This document shows, piece by piece, positions 41,201 through 56,000 of a stretch of 64,000 nt of DNA. The notes under the pieces were generated by a model that saw nothing but the letters and a program-made list of their open reading frames with translations, was not told where the DNA came from and did no database searches. The stretch's first letter is position 1. Each line of letters begins with the position of its first letter. The position numbers and the translations under genes are program-made. The stretch is from the NCBI GenBank assembly GCA_034687125.1, contig JAQGBZ010000036.1, positions 124,001 through 188,000 of the forward strand, in the 5' to 3' direction. Origin of the DNA: Neelides folsomi (lineage: Eukaryota > Arthropoda > Collembola > Neelipleona > Neelidae).

Positions 41201-41398
41201 CCGGCAATGAGCGGAACATTGGTGCAAGATATTGGGTTTGAGTGGATGCTGGTGGGAATTGCTTTCATCAACTTTGCCTATGCTCCGGTGATGTTCATGC
41301 TTCGAAATCCACCGTCGAAGGACGAAGAGAAAAGTCTCATTCCTGGCGAGTCGTCCATCCGATACGTCAATTACTCAAATGACGAAGAAGACGAGTGA
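38202..41398 (+). CDS. SLC18A2: Vesicular monoamine transporter (SLC18A1/2-type)
   Basis: Ten exons, 38202-38337, 38832-38936, 39372-39522, 39630-39688, 39825-40091, 40148-40249, 40302-40476, 40526-40577, 40878-41061 and 41199-41398, join in phase to 476 residues. Helix 1 has [16 protein letters not shown] with the functional Asp. Helix 2 has [18 protein letters not shown] with the Lys of the charge pair. The [19 protein letters not shown] and [20 protein letters not shown] loop follow. Helix 10 has GMVDSSMMP and helix 11 YAIGDVAFC, both Asp conserved. The sequence sides with VMAT rather than the acetylcholine transporter ([20 protein letters not shown]). Known role: proton-coupled loading of monoamines into synaptic vesicles. 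The first luminal loop is short but keeps sequons NET and NIS. It lacks Cys, as does the loop at [10 protein letters not shown]. The acidic tail SNDEEDE resembles family trafficking motifs. Confidence 0.95.
39203..39246. repeat. Perfect palindrome in a VMAT intron
   Basis: Two perfect 19-bp arms (AGCATTATTTCAGTATTTA and its reverse complement) are separated by six bases that can pair two steps further, leaving a two-base loop. It lies inside the intron 38937-39371. No coding content and no clear target duplication are seen. Confidence 0.75.
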
Positions 41399-44052
41399 AA
41401 TTATTGTGCTAAATTATGTCCTTAATAGTCCTCAAGATAAATTATAAATCTCAGATATTACAAGCTAATGAATACATTTAGGAAATAGGCACCCATTTAA
41501 AAAATGATGGGATTTAAGTTGGCAATATTAATTAATTAGCTATCAATTATATTAAAATATTGAACATGTTTTCAAATGAAGGACCAAATTCGTGTGAAAG
41601 TGAAATGACGAGCTGATTTAAGACATATAATAAATGACTTGACTCCAACGGGATTTCCAAGGAGTTCTCCAATATAACATTTTTCATTTCTAGTCCTTTG
41701 ACAGAATTGTTAATTTGAATGTGTAATGTCGAGGGTGCTTCTAGGCCTTTTAGAAAAGAGTCAATTAGAAGGGACAAGTGTGTTCTGTGAGAGGACTCAA
41801 ACCAATTGCAAAGATAATCAAATTACGCGATTTCAATTTAAATAAAACTTAAAAGAAATTCGCTCTGAATTAGACGACAAATCAATTGAGATTGATTCAA
41901 TTTAGATGTAAATTCCCTATATTTAACTCCACTACAAACATACCAATGTACTTACCTATATACATATATCTCCTGTCCTCCTTTCAATAGATCTAACCAA
42001 CTCATTGGGTAAATAATAGGGAAACTTTCAAAAATACCTGTGTGTGCTTTATTCTATCTATCTACCTATACGATACAACTACATTCTTTATAGAATCACA
42101 TTCACTCATTAAATATACAGAAAAATATATCCATAACTTATTAAATATAAAACATCTAATATGTGGCTGGAGAATCAATTGCTTCAGATGATTAAAGTAG
42201 TGGACATACATTTAGAATATAAAATTAAAATAGTAAATTTAGTAAATGGGGGAATTTTAATTAAATGGAATAATCATCCTACTTTCATTATTAGATCCTA
42301 TTATAAGAATTAAATATTTCAATTATGATATGTATTGCTAGATGCCATATGCCATATATGTAAATATAATTAATCAATTCCTAAAAATGTTTTTTTAAAT
42401 AATCAGAGTATAATTAGAATACATTTCCAATGCTCACTTGTGTAATTGTAGTTTCCGACCAATTTGTAGTTGTTCTTTTCTCTTCTGGTAGAACCAAGGA
42501 AGAGGATTTAACTTGTCAAGATAGCAGAGTTGCTTCAACAGATGGACCACTAATTAAACTGAATTTAACAATATAATAAAAATATATGTACGAGTAAAAA
42601 TATATGCATGATGGATGGCGAGATATAATCAAGAATATTAAATTAAAATTAATTAGACACCCGAGCTTTTAGATAGAGATGCTTTTTCATTAGAGCCGAA
42701 TATTGAAGTTTATTAAAACTTGATAAAAACATCAAGTTTTCATCAAGAATATTTCCAAAAACGCATTAAATGTTAATTAAGATCTTGTTAACTAATTGTA
42801 AATATAACACACAGACGTTTGTTTAGATTTTATAACATTAATTTATTATTATTAGCTTATTATTTTATTTAATTATTTATTTTTACATTTTCCATTAAAT
42901 ACAGTTAATGTTGATTCTTACCGTTCTTTTCTTTATAGTCTCCTAATTCCCAAGAGAATTTTTGTAATTTCTTTTATCATCATTCAAAAGAGTTTTGTTG
43001 TTGTAATTCTAGATTTAAATGTCTTAATAATTGAATGAAAATATGCTTATGCTACATAGCCTGGATAAACTAGTCTATCAATAGGAATAAAATATGTAAA
43101 TGTGGATTGGAATTTAAATGAATATATTTAATAAATATATGTAGAAATAATGTGTTTATGTGTTTAATACAATTGTTAATAAGTGAGTGCAAATATTTGT
43201 TTAATTAATTAATTGGGGCATCATAAGAATTATCAAAGTTATTTCAAATAAATGACAATTTAACGCTCTCTCAAAACCTCGTCATTTATTTAATAATCCA
43301 ATTAAACGCTCATCATGAATTATCATATAAAACTACATGTAGTAATTAGCTACCCAAATAAATGCATTTTTGTAACGAAAGTAATTCTCCTCCTTCCATT
43401 CTCCCCTTTACACTACACACATGTATGTGTATTATATGCTGACTGGAGGTATTTAAATGATTTAAATGCTTATTAAATGAACATAATTTAGGATTGATCA
43501 ACATTTTACTTCAGAGACTACAAGTAGAATTCTCTCATTCGACTCCACCAGTCCAGGAGGAGGTGAGAGATTAATTAATTAATACAATGATTGGCTTTTC
43601 ACAGTGGGGGAGCGAACTGAGGTTGAGAAGATTTCTTAAACTATGTAAAATAGTGGGGTGGACTAGTTTCCACAACACAGAGAGAAGGGCCGCCAGGGGT
43701 TCAGGCGGGGAGGCGAGATCGTAGCTGGTAACCGGCCCACGGACAACACACGTCCTTAACTTAATCGTCTTCAAATAACTTTAATAGATATTTATTTATT
43801 TATTTATAGTAGTAGTAGTATGTAGTAGTGTTTAATATATATAGATATATACCGACTCTTTTTCTCCAAACGATATTATACATATACATACATAGACACT
43901 TTTTATTATGTGTTCATAATAGGTAAATATGCATATATATATATACATTTCATGTTTCATACTATATATATTTATATATATAGTAGTGTGAGGTCCATGT
44001 TAAATAACTCTATTAAAATTGAAGGTCTTGAACTCTCGCCTGGAGAGGGATT
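41399..44052. other. AT-rich intergenic region, VMAT / MOB2
   Basis: About 2.65 kb between convergent gene ends. It contains a TAG-rich microsatellite at about 43808-43830 and AT-rich tracts at 43830-43985. A GC-richer patch at 43550-43775 is open on the minus strand but matches nothing I know; it may be MOB2 3' UTR. I see no gene. Confidence 0.4.
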
Positions 44053-47000
44053 TTAGGGGTCGAGTGGGGGCGTCTCTTTGCTTGACAACACCTCATCGAC
44101 TCCCTCTGACCCCCCAATGTTCTCCTTGTTGTCTTCGGACGAAGGGAATTCGGGGACTTCGGTCCGCAGCCGCATGGCGTGGCACAAGTCCTATTAATAA
44201 AAAATATTACATTATCTGTATTTCTTAATTAGCAATTAATAAATAAATAATTAATTAATACGTATTATCTATGTATGTGATAATTAAGATTAATAAAATT
44301 AAAGTAAATGTTAATGAATTTAAATTTTACCTGTAGGATCTCGGTTTCTTTTTCCTCTACAAGTTTGAACGCATCGTTGAAGAGGGAAAAGTGGGCAAAG
44401 ACGCAGTTGAGATGCGCGTGTAGGTCGAGGAGGACGATTTCCTTAAAGTGACAATGGTAGATGTGGGCGACCACGTGGAACATCAGACGACAAATCTTCT
44501 TCACGATCGGTTTGAATGAACTAGGAAAGGCATTCGCTGTAGGAAAAACAAACAAATGAGGAATAATTAAACAAACCTTACAAACAAATTAACAAAACTT
44601 AATGCTACATTACATAAATAACTAACTAACCATTAAAGCAAACGTTGGTAAACATTTAACCGCCCCAATAATTATAATATCAAATTACAAAATAATTCTG
44701 AATTAAATAATTAAATTCATAAAATACAATATTTATAATTAAAATAATAATAGTTAATCAATTAAATGTTTTCTCACCCGACTTCGTAGGGAACAGAGAC
44801 TCGTCATTGACTGTTTTCTGGATGAAGGTCATGACGTAGTCAACGTACTGCGGGGCCGCGACCTTGACCTTCTTACCCTTGTCGTCGAACCAGAGGTAGG
44901 TCCTGGAGAAAAACAACAAATGTTGTCTTCAAATTCAAACCTCGCATTCCCATCCTGGCAGGATTTGGTGAAATTGTTACCTCATGCAGGGCCCGGTCAT
45001 ATCGGGACATCCAGTGGAGGTGCAAAATTCTGACACTGTCCCGTATATCACGTTCACGTGCTCGAAGAGGGCGATGACTTTAATTAATAAACCAATGAAT
45101 GAATGAATGAAATAATTACAATTAAATAATTTCAATTACTGTGCGAAGCTATCCATTCGTTCTCTTCAAGTCCTGATGGGAGCGAGACGAGTCGACGGAG
45201 TTCAGTCTCATGGAGATGTCGTTCGAGCAGGGCGGACTCGAGGTACAACTTCCCCTCTTCACTCGACCCCCCCACTGACCCCGACGGCCCGCCGCTGGAC
45301 TCCTTTTCTTTCCGTCGGGCCTTCCTATAAAAACAAAAAAGAATAAAATGGGTTTTAATCCCTCGACCACTCTCACTCCAATCGCCACGACCTCGGACTG
45401 ACCCGAAAGGGCAAATGAGAGCAGAAAGAGATTCCAGAGTAAAGAGAGACCGATGGTTGGAGACGAGCATGGCGGTGGAGGCGGGACGGCGGCAAAGGCC
45501 GAATAATCCACACGACCACCCCACCCGCGACATCCCACAAACTAAACCTCGATTAATTTCCTCTTATCTTATCAATCGAGGGTGGCCAACCAAGGGCGTC
45601 ATTATCAACTCACAACCATTCACACCTGAGTCCGAATTGATCCAACCGACAAATCATCATTTTAATCATCATCATCATCCCTTTACCATAAATTCCTCCA
45701 TTTACTGTCAATTCCTCCATTTACCATCAGTCCATCACCAAGAATACTAAAAAAAAGACCTCAATGGCCCGAGTTCCATCACATGAGTACAAAAGTGATT
45801 GGGCGAAGAATGAAAATGTGTAGGTCACCATGAGAGGCGTCTCCTTGTGAGACCCGACGGCCTCGAGGGCGACGAGTGGAGTGATGCAACAAAGGCCAAA
45901 CCTGCTCGTGCCATGTGATGTAATGGGGACCAACTCTTGGCATCCCGGACCTCCACAATGAGGACAAAACACCCGCGCCAACCCCCATCAATTAAAAAAC
46001 CATCATTGGAGTCAAAAGTGGACAAAGTTGAAGGAGGAAAAGGAAAAATCCTTCCAATGGCCAAAAACCCTCGTTTCCGGCCTTCCTTAATCACCCAACA
46101 TGGCCAAGATATCAAACAAGATACGGGCCTTATAAATACAACAACCACAAATGACACAAAGATAATAGGTGTATATATCAACATATTATCTTATACAATG
46201 TATGATGTGTATTTAAATGCCTATACATAACTAACTGCATAACTTATTAGACCCAGAAGGAACATTGTTGTTATTTGTGTATGGATGACACATTGTGTAT
46301 GGATGGGTTTTATGTTGCAATTAAAAAGGACTATCCCAAAGTTATATAAATACTAATGTCCCTTTCTCCCTGGTATAGGAGTGAATGGAAAGTTGAACCT
46401 AATAAGCCTTTGGCCTCTTGCTCCACATATGGCCAAATGTCCAGAACTGGCGAGGTCATCGGGATCCTACGGGAAATGGTTCGACTGCATCTCCGTATCA
46501 ACCCACACTTGACCTCTTGGTTCACTTCTTAACCTCTTTCTACGTCTCAAATGAAAATCATTGAAAAATAATCAATGGTTCATTATAACTACAACATAAT
46601 GGTATAATAAGCTATACTATCATTCAAATGTACTATACTATAATGTACTATATACATACCTATTTATGTAATCTCCCCAATAAAGAACAATTTCTATTTA
46701 ATTAAATTAATTCCGTTTCCAATAAATCAATTATAAATTAAATAGTTGTGCATTTCCCATTCGTTCCCCAATTGTGGATATGGTGATTAAAAATGGGCGT
46801 TTGAGATGCCCTTGTGCCCATCATTCAATTGTTAAAAGAAAAGAGGAGGTCAAAGGAGTTTGTGAGCGGAACGTTCGTTCCCGGACGCGCCTTCATTAAA
46901 CTTCATTTCCTACATCTAACTAACATACATATTTTAATAAGAGAACACCCAATAGGTCATAATAAATAAAATAAACATCACAAATGAATTTAAATGGAAA

Positions 47001-50000
47001 CATAAATAGCAATTTTTGCTCTACAAAGGCCAAATCCCTTCCTTGTCCATAACCCAATTCAAACTTCCGCCATTTGACCCACCGTTCAATCAATGATTAA
47101 TTTCGATCCCATCCCCCGAACTTCCTGGAGGATCATTAAAAATCTAACCGAATTAAAAGTAATTGATGAATGAGGATGGTATTTAAATATTGTTAACTGA
47201 CCATGGCCAAGGAATGGCCGAATAAAGCCGCCGCACTACACACCGACAAGTAAGAAACACGTGTGAGAGGCCTTTGAGGACCAGGAACGTGTGGGCCGAG
47301 GAATCTTCACCACAAACCGAAGATTTCCCCAATCGTCGCCCATCACCAAAACAAACCGCAGCCATTTGAAGTCCAGACGCTTCGAGCGTCAAATTACAAC
47401 TGACGACAAAGAGATTGAGGAGGAGGAGGAAGAAGAAGAAAGGGGGGAGCCAACCACCCCCTCAACGAATCCCCCACCCTCATCAACTTCGTTCACATCA
47501 ACACTTTGGAATATTATTATTAAAATTGTTCAAAGGTCAATGAGAGGAAATTGGGAGTTAATTATTAAATGGTTGGAATTGGAGGAGTTGAACGGTTTTT
47601 CCCATTTCCGGTCCTTCCAATAACCCAAAAGGAATTAAAAGATCCATCAAATCTCTTCAACTTCCTCACAAAATCCCTCAACTGTTCATTAAAATGAATT
47701 TCGCATTTCCTTTGAGGAAACAAACAGGGGTTCCTTCAATCCACATCTTCCTCACAAATACAATAATAAAGCAACAATTAAAATATTCTCCGGAATTTTA
47801 ATTGTCAACATTAATAATGGAAATATTTTACAATGGACTTACAACTAAAGTAGAAATAATAATAAATGAAATCCTGTTATTGGATTCTATTGGACGCAAA
47901 ACAAATTATTCTTTTATGGAATAAAGTGAGAAAAGAAGAAGGGAAAAGAACGAAAAATTCCGCTTTAATCGAGATTTGAACCAATGATTAAAATGAATAT
48001 TTTAATCCTTCAAGATGGATATTTATTTATTAATTAATCAGATCTTAATCTCAAATGTTGACTCACCTATCGGAGAAAATGTATGGGAAAGATCTCCTCA
48101 TTGTGCTAATGCCACTTGGTCCAATGTTAATTTGTTAAATTCACTTGCTAGTTGAAATTAGCAAGTGCTAATTTGTAAAATTCACTTGCAGTTAAAGTAT
48201 ACTAAAGATTATGATGAGTTTAAACTAATTACTTATTAAAATTCACTTGCTAATAATTAAAAAATATTAAAAATAAAAATGTTAAAAATAATAAAATGGG
48301 AAATCCTTCCCTTGTTGATCCCTCATCCCCTAACTTTCTGTTCGCTTGGATACGCAAATTTATAAATTAATTCTCTCCGACCTCTTCGTTCCAACGAGGG
48401 CGGTCATCGTTGGAATAATTTTTGCAAACGTCCAAATCCCCGTTTTGACGTGGTGAATAATAATCTACAAGGATTAACCCTTTCGACATACCTAATTAAT
48501 TAATTCAACCAACAACGCCTCGAACCTTCTTTCAATTGAGGAAGGAAAAAACCTTCAACTTCCTCCCAATGTGAAATCAAACACCAAATGAATTTATAAT
48601 TGAATCATGAGAAAATCATTTTAATAAATCGGAACTCAATCATTTGACCATTGTTGTAAAAGACCTTTCAATTTTCCATACTTATAAATTCCTAAGCACA
48701 AAGGGCCAAAATTGCAAACTCATAAAAATACATTTATTAAATTTATTATTAAATATACCTTGTATTGTAAGACCTTAACATAACTAGCTGTAAATAATAT
48801 TACCTACTATATCTACTATACTCAATTCCATTTGAGAAGATTATTGAGAATTGAATCATGTTACTTGACCGAGCAATCGAATGTCATGTCACTCGCAAGT
48901 AATTTCTACAGGAAATAACATCGGTTTATTTGAATTTCTAATGACTTGTCAAGTAACATGATTCAATTCTCAATAATCTTCTCAAATGGAATAGAGTATA
49001 ATGTGACATATATCCTACAGTACATATCATATAATGTAATACAATATTGTATTGCATTATATATTTAATTATTTTTAATATGAAATTGTCATATATAAGT
49101 ATTCCTAGTAAAATACATAAATAGGTTGGTTTTTAAACATTTAAAATGAACCATTAATTCCCTCCTTTGGGTTTTTTCTTGAGTACATTTTTCTTGTACA
49201 TGTATGGGAAACTCCCGTAGCGTAATTATATAAAGAATAAATAATTCCTATTTGGTCTTTGTCCATTTGTTGAATGAAATCATCATTCCTTGTACAGTTG
49301 GGAAGTTGTTCTAACGGCCCATCGAGTCTTCCAAGAACAAAAAACCAACCTCCACAACTCTTTCTTGTATAGAGGAAAACTTTAGTCAAGAAATCCTCAT
49401 TATGATTTAATTCATTTAATAGTGCGTATAATGACTCCATGTTATTCCCATATTCCCAATTACTTCCATAATCAAAGCCCCAACGGGTCAAAAGTGTTCG
49501 GACGAGACACAAACTATGTAACTAAAGAAGCCTAACCTAAACTAAATGTAACTTAATAAGAAAAAACTTCTCAGCAGCAAAGAAATCTTTCAAATGGATG
49601 ATTTAAATTAGAGTCTTTGTACTTATGCGTATAAACGTGTAGTTACAATACATACTATGCATATTAAACCTATTATTATTGTAATATCACAAGTTAAAAC
49701 TACATATATACTTTATAATGTATTATATACAGAGATATATGTAAATGTGAGTATGTATGTAAATCTACATAAATATTTATTTCTTCACTTTTCTAAGAGT
49801 CTTTCTCATTAATGAGTTGATAAAAAATGTTTTGAATAGAAGGGCCATTAACTCCCAAACACTCTCATTATATTCCTCAATGGACCAACTCGGACGTTGC
49901 GATGACGACGAGACGAATCGAACAGTTTCAATTCTTTAAATAAACAACTGCTGACGCAAAGACTACTCAAATCTCAAACACATCTTGTAAATAAAAAAAA

Positions 50001-53000
50001 TCCCTCCCTCAATTTAAAATTGTTCTCCCTAGATTGAAACCTCTCAGTTATATCTATTACATTGAATGATATTGAACATTGAACTCCAATTTATTAATTT
50101 ACGCCCCTTGTTCTTTTTCCATATAGTATACAATATGTACTACATAAATGAACTAAAATGAACTTGAGATGTATTAATTAAATATGGGGATTTTGTTAGT
50201 AATTAATAATTAATGTGAAATGTACATATTGTGGAGGTATTTTAAAATAGAAAGTGAAACCAGTTCCGCCCACCACATCCGCCCGAATTAACATATAAAG
50301 AGGAGAAACGAAAGAAAAAAAGTCCTTCTGTGAACCACCATGTGGAATTCATAATACGATCTCCAAATGGAACCGGAGCTCTCCGTCAAAATAAAATAAA
50401 AACTTTCCAAACAACAGAGTGATTTGGAATTTGCTAAACAAATCTTCACGTGAGATGAATCATGCCCCCAAACTTTGACTTGCAAATCCGCCAAATAAAG
50501 AAGACGCAAATGGGGGGAGCCAAAAAGATAGGAAAATCCAATTAGCAGTTTTGAAGATGTTCTCATATATTATCCTATGTAGTTATATATGTATTTATTT
50601 AAAACTATTTTCCAATTACTTTACTAAACTCAATTAAATGGATAGTCAGGCCTCAATGTTCGAAACTGTTCAATTACACGAGAGATTTTATTTTTTAAAG
50701 GTGGAGTTGGGACGTGATTTTTGCGAGCCCGCGTTGATGATAAATCCGATTTGCATAACAATATTCAACTCTTCAAATATTCCATTTTTAATAACTTGGT
50801 TCATTAAAACTAGGAGAGTAAAATCAATAAATTAATAAATGAATGAATAAATAAAGCTATTAAAAATAAATCTTCGACCCACCGCAGCCCCATCTTTATG
50901 AAGGAAAAATGTAAATTGGCCCGTGGCATTAAAGCTTTGCTAATTGTCAATTAAAGTTAAAATTGAATTGGTGAGAAGCGGCGATGGCCTGCGTTGCGAC
51001 ATCTCAATGGTGGAACATTTTAATTTTAATGGGTCATTGAGAGGAATAAAGTGCAGAGTTGGGGAATGTAGGGGAAGATGAATGGACCGATTGCACACGA
51101 GGTCTTTTTCCCATTCTCATCACGACTTACACCAAGATTATCAAATTACCCTCCGGCCCCATCGGGGTCACCGCGGGTTCAACCACGAATCGCGCCAATT
51201 ATTCAAATATCCCCTTTCCAATCAGATTCTTATCATTAAAAGCCTGTTTGTTAAATATCGAAGATGGCGGAATTCCCTTTCAAAATGTTCCCAATGGTTG
51301 GACTAGATGTGTAGTAATCAGGAATTAAATAAGGAATTAAAATTTGCAATTTTCTGGTTCGACTCTGAGCTGATCGGAAGAATGAATTCATCCATTGATA
51401 ATTAAATTCACATTTAATAATATTTTTATGATTCAATTTTTACATATCCGTGAATTGGGTAAAAAAAACTTTTTGGTCTTTTGGACCGAGGCGAAATCTG
51501 AATGGGAAAGGAAGTTCCTTAAATGTGATTTGTTTTACACGAAATTCCTCGTTTAACCCCATGAGAATGAAAATGTTTTTCCTTCTCCATACAATTTGTG
51601 ACGTGTATTGAAATGTTTCATTTGTGGAATGAAATCATTCGATTCCACCTAAATCTCCAAATTCCCTCCCAAGTCGATAAAAAAGGAGAATGAGGAACTT
51701 TGACAATTTCCGCAAAGTTGGGACAAAAAGTTGAAATCCCATTGGATTCCCAAATTCCAAATCCTTTCAAAGGCCCAAAAAATTTAGACCAAAGAATGTA
51801 ATTGAGAGTTACGAGAGAGAACGTAATAGAAAATTAATTAATAGGAAAATGGAAAGAGCCAGACTACTCAAATTTACAACTTGACCACTATGAAAACTTA
51901 TATACTCAATTTTAAAGTCATTGAAGGGAGTGTGTTTAGTAATTTATCTCTGACCCGGTTCCTTAAATGGGAATCAGAATAATTGATAAGGTCACAAATG
52001 GGTCAAATGCCCTTCGGCGTTCTTCCCACTCCAGACATCCCTCCCCCTCCATAAACACTCCCCGTCCATGTCTGCATGCTAGAAGATTTTGAGCTTTATA
52101 TACTTAAGACTACTCTTACCTATGTATTTATGTAATATGTATTTATATATGTATGTAAAAGTGATTGTTTTGATGAATGATAAAAAAGTTGATAAATCTT
52201 CTTAAAATCCTCACAACGCCCTTTACAATTCTTTAGTTTTTGCCCTCAGGCTGGGAAGAATTAAATTCTCAAATTGTGTACACATGAACAAATTGTGTTT
52301 TGATTCTTTTGATCCCCACCGGCTTATCAGCTATTTATTCGACCTATTTATTTATTAAGGTCCAAGTAAATAAATAAAACCAATGAAGTCATTTCAAACT
52401 TATATTGGAAGGAGACGGAATTGTGGATGAATTCCTCATTCATTGGGGCGATCTCCTTCCGTCCGTTCTCCTTTCCCATCAATGGAATCCAATGGCTCCT
52501 CAATTGGAGTCGTGGAGGAAATTCGGCCCATTTAGCCAAGTGAAAGGGTGGGAGGTCGCGGGGGTCAGGAATTGCCCAATTACCCGGATTCTCAACAATT
52601 TATGCCAAAATTTATCAAAATCCCCATCTTCAATGGGACACATCCGGGAATGGTAAATGTTCCACATTTTCCCCCCAATCGGCGACGCAAAAGATAAAGT
52701 GCGTTGGTTTAATTCTCATTCAAGGTTCATCCACAACATCGGATTTAAAATGATTGACAAACTTGGTCTGGGAAATATTTTAATCAAACACCCTTATACA
52801 CAATAAGTAACACATATCCAAATAATGTATATCTGTAAAATACCTTACATACTTATATATATTATATTGTATTAATACATATATGAATGTATAGAAGAAG
52901 TATTTAGAGTTCGTAAATGGAGATGGCTAATAAATTACACCTTGATCTCATTTCTGATCTCATTTCTTATTGAGCTTTGGCGTTCAACTCTACAATGAAT

Positions 53001-56000
53001 ATGGTTGAGTTGTTTGAGATTTTGTCCGAGGAGTTCGTTGGCTCCGCATTACCCGGACCGTGAAATTCCAATGACAATCTCCCTCATGCTCCTCACTCAA
53101 CACATCTGTCTCAATATGGCTCAAACATGACTTGAAAGTTCATTCACAATACCTATACTATACATATATTACCCATATGGCATTCTAATAATAATAATTC
53201 TGTCTTTCTATATATTGTTATATATACATACTGTACATACATACTAATTGTAAGTATATTTAGTATTACTTTCTGAAAAATAGACTAATTACAATTATTG
53301 AGTTTTTTCAAGATTTGACCAAATGATTTTGCCATATATATAAATAATTAAATATTAAGTAGTTGTGAGGAGAGGCGGGGAGTTTAAATCCCGTAAATAG
53401 TAAAACGAGTCTAACTGCAATTCCTCTCATTACTGTATTAAAGAAGAAAGAAGTTGGACAAAGAAGGGAAATGGGCGAGAAAAAGAAGAAATGGATTTCC
53501 ATAAAACAAAGGAGAATGTAAATAAACGAACAATTAAAAATAATTGAGAGAACAACGGAAAGAAATTCCTCATTACACTCACGAGGGCAAATTTTCCAAT
53601 TTCCCATCCCCATTCACTTAAAAACACTTTTTTCTTCACTTAACTTCTCCCGCATCTGTGTCAAACCGGGGACCAGCGGAGATTGCGGAAGACAAAATTG
53701 GGAATTCTCTGTCTGTTGCTACGCGATCCAATTTAGTATTTAATTATCCAAATGACAAAGTTAGGAACTAAATATTGCGTAGTTCATTGTTACATATGTA
53801 CTTGTACCAGTGGGGGATATTGTCCAGAGATTGAATGAAACAAGTTTTTCTTCCCATTCATCAAGATGTAGAACGAAGCAGATGAGGAAAAAAACCTTTA
53901 CCAGACGCTAAATAGAGACGCAATTAGAGAGATCGGCGAGACAATGAAACTCTTTAGAATTAATTATTTCCAAAGATTGGAATTATTTAACCAAATGGAT
54001 TCAATCCATTTATTCCTTTCTCCCCAAATCCTTCATCTTATTATATCACATGGGTTGGAGTGAATGTGAATTTAAAATTAATCATGGAGTTTTATAAGTA
54101 TTTAGAGCGTATGAACTCAATCCTCTCCCTCTCACTCTTTGACTACAATTACATTTCCTAACCCCACATTGTTCTCATTTACCCGCCTCAAACAAAGGAA
54201 TAAGGTTAGAGAGCTCCGAGTTACGCAAAAACATTTCATAAACCCCATGAGAATTCAAAAAACCCCAAAATTCCCTCCCTGCATTATTGAATGAAGGAGG
54301 ACAAATTCTCTTTTCAATTAAAATCATGTGGATTAATTTAATTCCCCATTAAACTCCTTTTGTCTTTTAGTTCAATTCAGTTCCCACACTTCTCCACTTT
54401 CACTCTCGGACTCGAACAATTGGAAATGACCACAAAATGAACAAAGTCAATTGATTTCCTTTCAAAATCATCTCCATACGAATAAATCCATATATAAATC
54501 CAAGTACTCATTTGTGAAATATTATGATAGTTATGATTAGATCATCGTGTTCCATTCACTCCACACACCTGGCATATAAAACAATATAGTTACCGATCTG
54601 ATAGATAATATAAATAAATATATAATATGTTAATCTGGCTTCTTTCTCTCATATAACATCCCCCATGTGAAAACCAAAGAAACTTCAGTTATTTAGCTAT
54701 ATAGTAGAATTATGATTATGAGTAAAACTAATTGTAAGTTTTGGCAAATTTATAAAAAGATATAATATGTATTATTATAACTTGAGGTATATCTCATAAG
54801 TTTGGTAATGACGTCATGTTCAATATTTGTCTAATAAAATTTGTGCGGATGTCTTTAAAAGGCCATCAGTCTGGAGTTATAATTTTCCAATAAGGGCTCA
54901 GTGTTTTTAATTGAAATCGTGGGAGTAAAAATCCTCCCGAGTTGAGCCAGAGAGAGGAAATGGAAAGGAGGTGAAGAGTAGCGGAGTCTTCATTGTTACA
55001 CATCTCTTGGTTAATAAGGACGTTTCCTTCTTGGAGGAATTGCGGGATTCTCCAACGGGGTCACCCACCTCCGCAACTCTCACGACCAACCTCTGGCTCA
55101 ATAACTCAGGCCCAAGTTAAAGTTAGTTAACTAAACCACCCGGATCATCACTGAAGAAAAGGGAGGTATTGGGAATATGATAAATTTGTCTTACCAAACC
55201 AAATTGATCACGAACATCCTATTGAGTTCGAAATACTTCATCTCCCCCGGAGATCGGAGGAGACGGGGAATTCAACAACCACCGCTGAACCTCATTCTTC
55301 CTTCAACGTCCCTTAATTCTTTAATAGAGAGAGAACTTTTAAAAACTTGGTGTCTTTTGGCCACTTCGGTCTCAACTGATCTTTTCCAACTTGGCGAGAG
55401 GGTGGTTTTCGCAATCCCCCTTTGGCCAAACACCCACGATCCAACGACCAACAATCCTCCCCATTCCACCCACCATCAAACCCAGCCACCATACATAATA
55501 TACCTTCACAGGTAGGAACGTATTTCCATATCATGTACTTACATATGCATACAAGTAGTATAATATGGTACTTATTACAATCTATCTCCAATAATGGTAA
55601 AAATGGAAATACAGATGATGTATAAAAATATTGTACTAAAAGATTCCACATATAGAGGAATAATACTCGTACATAAATAATATGTAATTTTATATTTTTA
55701 TGTTTATAGTATGATCCCTCCTCAAGTCTCAATAGAAAAAAATGTTTAATAATTCTCTGAATGAGCAAAAGAGATGAGTCGACGTTTTATTGTTTATTCA
55801 ACAATGACGAAATTTTGACAAAACCTTCAAAACGTTTCCTTTCAAGACATCTGGGTTTGTCAATGTGGATTAATCCAACGTGTTGAATGTTTCATTTTTA
55901 TTCATTTATTGTAATCTAATCAGTCCGATGTTTGGGAAATGGGGACAGAAGATAAAGAATAATAAGGAAGAAGAAGAGTCCGTTGATTCTCATTAAATAT

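Noticed and set aside
43571-43774. Possible extra MOB2 3' exon
   Set aside because: The MOB2 frame already ends at 44053, and this ORF resembles no MOB tail; at most it is 3' UTR.
55313-55768. 151-residue minus-strand ORF in the MOB2 intron
   Set aside because: Half is AT-derived Leu/Ile/Tyr noise, with no family resemblance and no splice context.
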